Below, one piece after another: positions 26,470-33,177 of a stretch of 64,000 nt of DNA. How positions within the stretch are numbered: position 1 is the stretch's first letter; each line of letters starts with the position of its first letter. Source of the DNA: Acidobacteriota bacterium (lineage in GTDB: Bacteria > Acidobacteriota > Blastocatellia > UBA7656); contig JBBPIG010000001.1 in NCBI GenBank assembly GCA_038040445.1, positions 407,126-471,125 of the forward strand. The letters run 5' to 3'. A program made the translations under genes and the position numbers. Under the pieces are notes generated by a model. That model was given only the letters and a program-made list of their open reading frames with translations. It had not been told where the DNA came from and did not search any database.

Positions 26470-27159
26470 GTGCCGGAGAGTCTCGAAGAACTTGAATCAA
26501 TAGCCGTCTTTCCGCTTGCGACGGTCCTGTTTCCCGGAGCGCTTCTGCCCTTGCACATCTTCGAGGACCGCTACCTTAAGATGTTCCGCTACGCAATCGA
26601 GAACGGCGGAGTGTTTGGGCTGTCCTACCGCAGCGACTCCGCGATCGGGCGCGAGACTCCTCCGGACACGGGCAGCGTGGGATGTGTTGCGAAGATCAAC
26701 GCCGTCGTCCCGCTTGAGGGAGGCAGGATGAACATCATCTCCACAGGCCTGGTCCGCTATAGAGTCCTGGGATTGCTACAGTCAACGCCCTTCATCATCG
26801 CGAGGATTGAGCCGGTCACCGATGATCTCGAACCTGGTGAAGACTTGAATCGGATTTTCGACGACATCGTGGAAATCTGCAGGAAATTCCTGGTGGCGGC
26901 TCAGGCGCTCGACGAACCGAATGCTCCGGGCAATCAGGAGCTACCCGAAGGGCCCGAAGCCTTCTCTTTGTTGGTGGCGTCAGCTTTGCCAATCGACAAC
27001 GATGCAAAGCAGACATTCCTTGAAATGACCTCTACGAGACTACGTCTCAGCCGGCTGAGGCCTTACGTAACCTCTGCATTTGCAGATTACCGCGATCGAA
27101 TAGAGGTTCAGCAAATGGCGAAAGGAAATGGGCACGGACGAATGCGCAGCGAGCATTGA
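26470..27159 (+). CDS. LON substrate-binding domain protein
   Basis: 229-aa stand-alone Lon N-terminal (LAN) domain protein lacking the ATPase and protease parts. The signature is IAVFPLATVLFPGALLPLHIFEDRYLKMF, followed by GSVGCVAKINAVVPLEGGRMNIISTGLVRYRVL. A helical C-terminal half (about 125-215) follows. The GTG at 26470 is chosen because homology begins right there; no strong ribosome-binding site is visible. Such proteins are widespread but their role is undefined. Convergent with the M28 peptidase gene, seven bases apart. Confidence 0.85.
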   Translation: MPESLEELESIAVFPLATVLFPGALLPLHIFEDRYLKMFRYAIENGGVFGLSYRSDSAIGRETPPDTGSVGCVAKINAVVPLEGGRMNIISTGLVRYRVLGLLQSTPFIIARIEPVTDDLEPGEDLNRIFDDIVEICRKFLVAAQALDEPNAPGNQELPEGPEAFSLLVASALPIDNDAKQTFLEMTSTRLRLSRLRPYVTSAFADYRDRIEVQQMAKGNGHGRMRSEH

Positions 27160-27165
27160 ACGTCG

Positions 27166-28170
27166 CTAGTTGGGGACGGGCTTCGCCGCTGAGATGGGAG
27201 GCTTCTTCAGGTGTCTGAAGATCTCAGGAAGTGCTCGGATGACCGCATCGCCGACGACTTTTATGCTATCGCCGCTGATCTTATCGAGCGTATCAAGATT
27301 GGTGTGCCAGTAAGAATGCCCCGGGCCATAGTTGAAATCAATCAGGTCAATGACCGGAACGCCGGCGTCCTTAAAGGGCAGGTGATCGTCCGAAATGTAC
27401 TGCTCGCTATTCAGGAATTGTTTTTGATAGCCAAGTGCGTGGGCTGCCTTCCAGACCGCGTCAACCATCCACGGAGTTGACTCGCCCTCTCGCTTGATGT
27501 CGAGATCCTTGTCGCCGATCATATCAAACAGCACAAGCGCCTTGACCAGGCTTAGCGTGCCATCAGCTTTTAACTTTGATGCAAGATGGCGGCTGCCGTA
27601 TGTGTTGTCTTTGCCGTCCATCGCGCTCCAATCAACCACTGCTTCCTCGCCGTCGAACAGGACGAACCACAACGTGTATTCAGGGGTCGTCTTTGACAAC
27701 ACACGGGCGGTTTCGAGGACCGCTGCGGCGCTGGAGCCACCATCGTTAGCACCGACAAAACCGCTTTGTAGTTTCGTATCGTAGTGCCCGGTGATCAAAA
27801 CGAGGTCCGGTTTTTGCCCGCGCAGCTCGCCGATGATGTTCTTCATCGCCACCGTACCGCGCGGCGTTTCGGCAGTGAAGTTGTCTTCGCTAACTTTCAG
27901 GCCGAAGCTCTTCAGTTCTTTCTCGACATAATCCTGAGCCTTCTTGATGGCCTCTGATCCAGAGGGACGAGGACCAATCGCCACCAGCCTCTTGACATGT
28001 TCATACGCGCGACCTGCGTCGAAGTCAGCGTCCTTATCCGGCCTCGATCGAACAACGTCGGGCCCGGCAGTCTTGCTTGATTGAGAAAGGCAACCGATTG
28101 GAGCAGTGAAAACCAGGGCCAAAGAAATCGCGGTAGCGGTTATTCCACTAACTCGTGAGCTGTTGAGCAT
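27166..28170 (-). CDS. M28-family metalloprotein, glutaminyl-cyclase-like, exported
   Basis: 334 aa. An N-terminal hydrophobic signal (about 9-27) ends in APIGC, so a lipoprotein is likely. The M28 zinc ligands are visible: His in ITGHYDTK, Asp in GANDGGSS, Glu-Glu in FDGEEA, a later Asp in SDDHLPF and His in YWHTNLDT. The wording DNTYGSRHLA, DDHLPFKDAGVPVIDLI and WHTNLDTLDKIS is that of glutaminyl-peptide cyclotransferases rather than aminopeptidases, suggesting it may form N-terminal pyroglutamate on exported proteins. An aminopeptidase role cannot be excluded. Confidence 0.85.
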   Translation of the reverse strand: MLNSSRVSGITATAISLALVFTAPIGCLSQSSKTAGPDVVRSRPDKDADFDAGRAYEHVKRLVAIGPRPSGSEAIKKAQDYVEKELKSFGLKVSEDNFTAETPRGTVAMKNIIGELRGQKPDLVLITGHYDTKLQSGFVGANDGGSSAAAVLETARVLSKTTPEYTLWFVLFDGEEAVVDWSAMDGKDNTYGSRHLASKLKADGTLSLVKALVLFDMIGDKDLDIKREGESTPWMVDAVWKAAHALGYQKQFLNSEQYISDDHLPFKDAGVPVIDLIDFNYGPGHSYWHTNLDTLDKISGDSIKVVGDAVIRALPEIFRHLKKPPISAAKPVPN

Positions 28171-28199
28171 CAGTTTGCTCCGATTCGCGCGGGCAGAAG

Positions 28200-28535
28200 C
28201 TAGATGAATTTGAGTTGAGCCAGGTTCTTCGGCAATCTGTCGTCCGAACCTGATAGTCCGGCTGACCTAATTCCTATTCGGTGCTCTGCAGCCAGTTGCT
28301 CAAGGGTCACACGTTCAGACTTGATGAACGTAACATCCCGCAAATTCACCACAGTTATTTCGTTGCACACGCTGGGATTCTGGCAGGAGAACGAACTTAT
28401 CACCGCGTACTTTGTTTCTGGAGCGATGACCCGCGAATCTAAAGGATCGGCCATCACTTGCTGCAGCGTCTCACCATTGGTGAATCGAACAATGAGCCTG
28501 AAGAGCGGGTCACGCAGTTGTAAACTTTCACTCAT
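28200..28535 (-). CDS. Conserved hypothetical protein
   Basis: 111-aa cytoplasmic-looking protein. The first half (LFRLIVRFTNGETLQQVMADPLD) is strand-rich and reminiscent of small regulatory beta domains; SCQNPSVCNE holds two Cys. GAGGG stands just upstream of the ATG at 28535. It is in line with the following 92-aa gene upstream and may share its transcript. Not recognised. Confidence 0.65.
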   Translation of the reverse strand: MSESLQLRDPLFRLIVRFTNGETLQQVMADPLDSRVIAPETKYAVISSFSCQNPSVCNEITVVNLRDVTFIKSERVTLEQLAAEHRIGIRSAGLSGSDDRLPKNLAQLKFI

Positions 28536-28568
28536 AGGACACCCTCACATAGCTGGTTTATGAACAAG

Positions 28569-28847
28569 TCAACTCGTAGTGGTGCTCCCACCTGCGCCCG
28601 CCGTTGCTGAAGCGGACGGCTCAGAGCGCGCGCAACTCCTGGCTAACTCATCCACTGCGTTCGATGCCGCGCTGACAACGCTGTCGACTACATCCCCAAG
28701 CATATCGAGTTCGATTCGGATTAGCGTCGAAAACTTCTCCTCAAAAGGCAACGCGGAGAATGCTTGCCTGATATCATCAGCCGCGTTGCGCGCGTTGGCT
28801 CCGGAGCCCGGTACGCTCTCTCCACTCTCATTTTTAGATCCGGCCAT
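28569..28847 (-). CDS. Small hypothetical protein, helical core with low-complexity ends
   Basis: 92-aa protein. A Gly/Ser/Asn-rich start is followed by an amphipathic helical core (DDIRQAFSALPFEEKFSTLI, then LDMLGDVVDSVVSAASNAVDELA) and a Ser/Thr/Gly/Ala tail. GGAGG lies eight bases before the ATG, so translation is likely. No family recognised. The 180 bases between it and the next rightward gene must hold divergent promoters. Confidence 0.65.
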   Translation of the reverse strand: MAGSKNESGESVPGSGANARNAADDIRQAFSALPFEEKFSTLIRIELDMLGDVVDSVVSAASNAVDELARSCARSEPSASATAGAGGSTTTS

Positions 28848-29026
28848 GCTTGTTTACCTCCGACAAGAGCTTCACCGCCACAGCAAGGATGCGGTTGGGC
28901 AGTGATTTCAGGCTACAACAAAGGAATATGCGGGTCAAGCTTGACGCCTCACCCCGATTGAAGCGTTGGATCACAGGTTTGATGTCGCGCAAGATAGAGA
29001 TGCTCAACATGAGACGGCATTGATTT

Positions 29027-30814
29027 GTGGCTCTACCGCGTCATAAAATGTGGCCTTCTCCTACTGTTGATTTGCCTGTTTGCTATGAATGCCACTGCCG
29101 AGGTTCAAGAGTCTTGTTAGAAAACACCGCTGACGGCCCGCAGTTTCAAAACAGCCAGCGAGTTCCCGGTCCTTCTAAACGCCTCTTTGGAAGCTTAGTC
29201 GGCGCGTTGAAAAGCAACCTGGTTTCTGACGCATCGCCGCGCGGCCGGCGGGTCTTTGTCATCACTCAATGGGTGATCTCGCTTTCGTTGGTGATGTACG
29301 CGATATTCGCTCCTCACTCGATTGCGGTCACTCAGGGCGCTTATCTTCTCGGACTGGCAGCGTGGGGCGTTCAACTCTTCGCAACTCGAAACCTGAGCCA
29401 TAGGAGAACGCGCGTTGACATCGCGCTGTTTGGATTCTTCGCCTGCTGCGTTGTCTCGTCTTTCTTATCCTATGATCCACTGGTGAGCATCAAGGGTTTG
29501 AAGAGCCCGGCGTTCTTCCTGGCGTTCTATTTCGTAAGCAGCAACGTCAAGAGCATCCGCTTCGCCAGTTTCCTCGCTCTGGCAATGATAGTGTCGTGCC
29601 TGGTGAACGTCGGGTACAGCGGCGTGAAGCTGGGGATCGGGCGCGGGCTTCAAATCGACAGTATCCAACCTGATAGTCCGTTTGCCAATGAGACCATTAA
29701 CGTCGGAGACGTAATACTCGAGGCCGATGACAAGGCGATCAACTCGCAAGAGGATCTGACCCGGATCATTGACTCACAGCGCGGCCGCTTGCGAATCAAG
29801 CTTCAAAGAAAGGAAGCGATAGCCCAAACCGTGATTCCGAGACAAGCGATAAAGGAATCCAGGGGCGAGGGCTTCGAGCGGCTGGGTATAACCACGTCGC
29901 CCGGCAGAAATTTTCGCATCGCGGGATTCTACAGCCACTATGAGACTTACGCCGAAGTGCTCCAGCTCATCGCGGCGCTCGCCATAGGCCTGCTGATCGC
30001 AACTCCGAACAAGAGATCCGGAACGGCATTGTTTCTGAGCACTGTGATCCCGCTCCTTGCGGTCACTCTGATACTCACCTCAACGCGCGCGACACTGGCA
30101 GGATTGTCGATTGGCGTCGCAGTTATGGCGCTGGCTAGCAGCAGCCGTCGTGTTGTCGTTATGGCGATCGCGAGCGTTGTCATCATACTTCCATTGGCCC
30201 TCGTTGCTGTCGAGCATGCGCGGGGCATATCCGTGTTCGATCCGGAAGAAGGAAGCACCGCTTATAGGCTGGAAGTCTGGCGCGAAGCGTTTGGTATTAT
30301 CAAGGACAATCCACTGGTCGGCATAGGCAAGGGTAGCGAGGCTAAGCTCAAGGAGAGCCTGGGGCTCTACGACGACGGCAAATTGCCGCCAGGTCACTTT
30401 CACTCGACACCGGTTCAAATAGCGGTGTGGTGGGGTCTGCTTGGACTCATTCTCTATTGCGCAGTCATGACTATTTTTGTTCGGGAGCTTTGGCGGTTGA
30501 TCAAGATGGTCAAACGGGACTCGCGATGGCAACTCCGCGGAATCGCCTTGGGAGGACTAGGCGCCGTGGCGGCGTTCAGTGTAAGTTCGCTGGCGCACTT
30601 CAATTTTGGAGACGGGGAAGTTGTTATGGCATTCTGGCTCATGACAGGGCTTGCGTTTGCGGTTCGCCGGATTGCGCTCGAAGTGCGCGATGCCGAGACA
30701 CCAGTGCATACACCAGCGCCGTCACTAGCAGACAGTTCACAAAGAAGTCGAACCCGAGAACAAGCAGCAGCCTTTGAACCGAGCGTCCGGGCAGCAAGGG
30801 CAAAACAGAATTGA
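29027..30814 (+). CDS. O-antigen-ligase-type membrane protein with inserted PDZ domain
   Basis: About 595 aa; the GTG at 29027 is tentative and the first 70 residues are weakly supported. Around ten hydrophobic segments run from about 80 to 550. The large periplasmic loop before the last helices (RLEVWREAFGIIKDNPLVGIGKGS, with HFHSTPVQIAVWWG following) is the Wzy_C loop of O-antigen ligases and related exporters. Between helices, about residues 200-285 form a PDZ-like domain: IDSIQPDSPFANETINVGDVIL and QEDLTRIIDSQRGRLRIKLQR. This insertion is unusual for the family. The C-terminal tail overlaps the opposing glycosyltransferase gene by 176 bases. Confidence 0.8.
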   Translation: MALPRHKMWPSPTVDLPVCYECHCRGSRVLLENTADGPQFQNSQRVPGPSKRLFGSLVGALKSNLVSDASPRGRRVFVITQWVISLSLVMYAIFAPHSIAVTQGAYLLGLAAWGVQLFATRNLSHRRTRVDIALFGFFACCVVSSFLSYDPLVSIKGLKSPAFFLAFYFVSSNVKSIRFASFLALAMIVSCLVNVGYSGVKLGIGRGLQIDSIQPDSPFANETINVGDVILEADDKAINSQEDLTRIIDSQRGRLRIKLQRKEAIAQTVIPRQAIKESRGEGFERLGITTSPGRNFRIAGFYSHYETYAEVLQLIAALAIGLLIATPNKRSGTALFLSTVIPLLAVTLILTSTRATLAGLSIGVAVMALASSSRRVVVMAIASVVIILPLALVAVEHARGISVFDPEEGSTAYRLEVWREAFGIIKDNPLVGIGKGSEAKLKESLGLYDDGKLPPGHFHSTPVQIAVWWGLLGLILYCAVMTIFVRELWRLIKMVKRDSRWQLRGIALGGLGAVAAFSVSSLAHFNFGDGEVVMAFWLMTGLAFAVRRIALEVRDAETPVHTPAPSLADSSQRSRTREQAAAFEPSVRAARAKQN

Positions 30815-31943
30815 TGAACGCCACGACGAGCAGAGTCCGCATTGCGAATCTACCCTCGCGGGCATTGCGGTCAACGGCCAGGCTCGCCAGACATGCAACC
30901 GGCCAAAGCAACCCGATGAAATAGATCTTCGACGTAAGCGGACCTGCCAATAACATCAAGCAAATCATCACCGCTAATTCTTGAGATAAGAGTCCGCTTT
31001 GCATAGCCGGCTCAGAATCGTCACGATGGACGCCAGGAGTTGAAATACGCGATTCACGCCACACCAGAAGAAGAACCCCGGCGAATAATCCGGCGGCGAT
31101 GACCGCCCAGGCTACATCTACCTTGTCTCGAGGCAGTGATGCGAAGTTGATAGCCGGATACTGAGCGTCGAAATCCACTCTCTGCGAATAGTCCACTGTC
31201 GACAGATAACGCCGCAGTTGCCCCTTCAACGAAAGGTTTATCGGCCCGTTGTCCTCATGAAACTCCTGGCTGGCGACAACATGGTGGTACCAAGACCTGA
31301 GCAACTCAGTATTGCCACGAAAGCCAAAGTACAGGGATGGCGCTACATTGATCGCTATTAAGAACACGCCAACAGCGGCGAGCAGCTTCCAGCGCCGCTT
31401 CACGGCGAAGTACGGCAGGAGCAGGACCGGCGTTAGCTTGATGGTAATGGCCAATGCCATCAGCGCCGCGGCCGCCACATCCTTCTTCCGAAGAAAACAA
31501 TACAGCGACGCGAACAAGAAAAACGTTGCCAGCAAATGCGCATTCCCATAGTGCAGCGCCATCACAAAGTGCTGACTCACAGCGAGCGCCACGACGAGCC
31601 ATAACATCTTTGACAGGCGAAGCGCCGGAAACGTTCGGCTGATTATCAGGACGCACCCGGCGATCTCCAACACTGAAAGCACGTACCAGATGTACGCGGC
31701 GACTGAGTATGGAAGGACCCACAGAGGCGCCAGCGCGACGAGGAAAAACGGGGGATACCTGTAGTCCATCACCCGGCCCAGCGCGAAGTCGGGCGAGTAA
31801 AGATCGGCACGACCGTTAAGGAGTGAGCGGCCCGCAGCGTAGTAGACCGGAAAATCTATCAAGTTGCGCACAAAGAGAAAGCCTAGAAGCGCGATCACAA
31901 CTGAGCACGCCAGCATGAGAAGAATGCGTGAGGCCTTTGTCAT
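30639..31943 (-). CDS. GT87-like polyprenol-phosphate-mannose-dependent mannosyltransferase
   Basis: 434-aa polytopic membrane protein of the DUF2029/GT-C type. Roughly ten helices are visible, with the first extracytoplasmic loop carrying the family motif region FPVYYAAGRSLLNGRADLYSP, then DYRYPPFFLVALAPLW and KLTPVLLLPYFAVKRRWK. GT87 enzymes use a lipid-linked sugar to build glycans outside the membrane, which fits the adjacent O-antigen-ligase-like gene. The last helix lies inside the 176-base overlap with that gene, so the overlap involves real coding sequence on this strand. Confidence 0.85.
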   Translation of the reverse strand: MTKASRILLMLACSVVIALLGFLFVRNLIDFPVYYAAGRSLLNGRADLYSPDFALGRVMDYRYPPFFLVALAPLWVLPYSVAAYIWYVLSVLEIAGCVLIISRTFPALRLSKMLWLVVALAVSQHFVMALHYGNAHLLATFFLFASLYCFLRKKDVAAAALMALAITIKLTPVLLLPYFAVKRRWKLLAAVGVFLIAINVAPSLYFGFRGNTELLRSWYHHVVASQEFHEDNGPINLSLKGQLRRYLSTVDYSQRVDFDAQYPAINFASLPRDKVDVAWAVIAAGLFAGVLLLVWRESRISTPGVHRDDSEPAMQSGLLSQELAVMICLMLLAGPLTSKIYFIGLLWPVACLASLAVDRNAREGRFAMRTLLVVAFINSVLPLLPGRSVQRLLLVLGFDFFVNCLLVTALVYALVSRHRALRAQSGEPQTQALS

Positions 31944-32131
31944 TCCCGAGTCAGGATATCTACTGCGCCAGCAGTAGTAAAGTTGCCTGAGCCGGTTCCC
32001 CCGAACCGCAAAGCTTTCGCATGCGGAAACACGATCTGCCCGGTACTGTCTTAGGTTCAGACTCCCAGCGTCTAAGTACCCTATGATGCCCGGGTATTAT
32101 TGCGCGCGTCAGGTTTTCGCGCATCACCTCT

Positions 32132-32219
32132 GACCGAGACTAGCGGGACTCGAACCCGCACGGCCTTTTGGGCCAGAGGATTTCAAGTCCTCTGGCGCCT
32201 GCCATTCCGCCACCCCGGC
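32132..32219 (-). tRNA. tRNA-Leu-like gene with UGA (Ser) anticodon, odd acceptor
   Basis: Read on the minus strand, the 5' end GCCGGGGTGGCGGAATGGCA is a tRNA-Leu body. The anticodon loop is CTTGAAA, anticodon UGA (serine), on a long perfect stem. The variable arm GGCCCAAAAGGCC and T-arm GCGGGTTCGAGTCCCGC match the true tRNA-Leu(UAA) at 63140. After the T-stem there are three extra bases (TAG) before an acceptor strand TCTCGGT that pairs only with several G-U pairs, and position 73 would be C, wrong for both Leu and Ser. It may be a tRNA pseudogene, a diverged tRNA-Ser, or an integration scar. Confidence 0.55.
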
Positions 32220-32359
32220 GTATCTTTGTCGTGAACAAGTTACATGATGCTTTTCAGCAATCGCCGCTGGTAGTGTGGCGGATACTGAGCGGGTAGGCTC
32301 CGTTTTTGCTGCTGTTTCCGCGTTAAGGTCCTGCGTAAGCGCGCCCAGCGCCCTCTTGT

Positions 32360-32893
32360 TCAGTTTGCTTGTTTTCCAAACAAACGCATGAATGAGCGCA
32401 CGACCACCGCCCATAAGGCGCGTAGTGCGAGCGGGACCGCGCTTACAGCTTCGGTTTCAGTGCGAGGTTCTTCGACAGCTTGGGGTTCCTCGGTAACCTC
32501 GAGGTGTTGTTTGACACACGCCGCGAATTGACGGAACAGTTGTCTGGAGACCTCCTCGATCATTCCCCGTCCGAACTGAACGATCTTTCCGACGATGTCC
32601 ACTTCGGCTTCGACAATCACCTGCGAAGCTCCATTTGATAGAGATGTGATCTTGCTTAGCATCGTGAGCTTTGCCGAACCTCCCCCACTTGCTTCGCGGC
32701 CCTCACCGACAAGACGAACCACCCGAGCCTGTTCGTCCAGCTCGGTGAACTTCACAACGCCCTTGTATGACATCGCGACGGGGCCGACCTTCACTTTCAC
32801 AGCGCCAAGATATGATTGATCGTCGCGCGATTCCAGCAACTCAGCTCCTGGCAAACAGACCGCCACTCTCGCCGGGATGCACCGTGTTCGCAA
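32360..32893 (-). pseudogene. coxG: CO dehydrogenase subunit G (CoxG), 5'-truncated
   Basis: CoxG is an SRPBCC-type protein that helps anchor CO dehydrogenase to the membrane. The conserved body is present: PARVAVCLPGAELLE, YLGAVKVKVGPVAMSYKG and the C-terminal helical tail with a hydrophobic end (ALRALWAVVVRSFMRLFG). Roughly 25-30 N-terminal residues normally found before the CLPGAELL block are missing. Upstream of Pro-Ala-Arg the sequence becomes the antisense of coxS, at about 32,875. A TTG could start a shortened product, but loss of function is likely. It should be the head-to-head partner of coxS. Confidence 0.8.
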
Positions 32894-33177
32894 TCCAAGC
32901 CGACGGCCGTGAGCTGCTCACAGTCGAGGGGCTCGAGCAGGACGGCAAACTCCATCCTCTTCAAGAAGGATTCTTTCAAGAGCACGGTTTGCAGTGCGGC
33001 TTCTGCACGCCCGGGATGCTGATGACCGGCTATGCGTTTCTCAAGAGCAGTACCGATCCGACAGAAGACGAGATTCGCCACGCAATCTCCGGAAATCTTT
33101 GCCGATGTACCGGGTACGTCAACATCGTGAAGGCATATCAACACGCGGCGCAGAAGATGCGAGAAGGAGGTGCATAA
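32878..33177 (+). pseudogene. coxS: CO dehydrogenase small [2Fe-2S] subunit, 5'-truncated
   Basis: The recognisable protein starts at CTVFAIQADGRELLTVEGLE and continues with the second cluster motifs CGFCTPGM and CRCTGYVNIV to the stop at 33177. Missing is the whole N-terminal plant-ferredoxin-like domain (about 50 residues, with the CX4CX2C cluster), so one of the two [2Fe-2S] centres is absent. Any start codon would lie in sequence antisense to coxG. The stop overlaps the coxL start (TAATG), and AGGAGG lies just before it, so coxL translation can proceed. A deletion or an assembly error would explain the structure. Confidence 0.85.
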
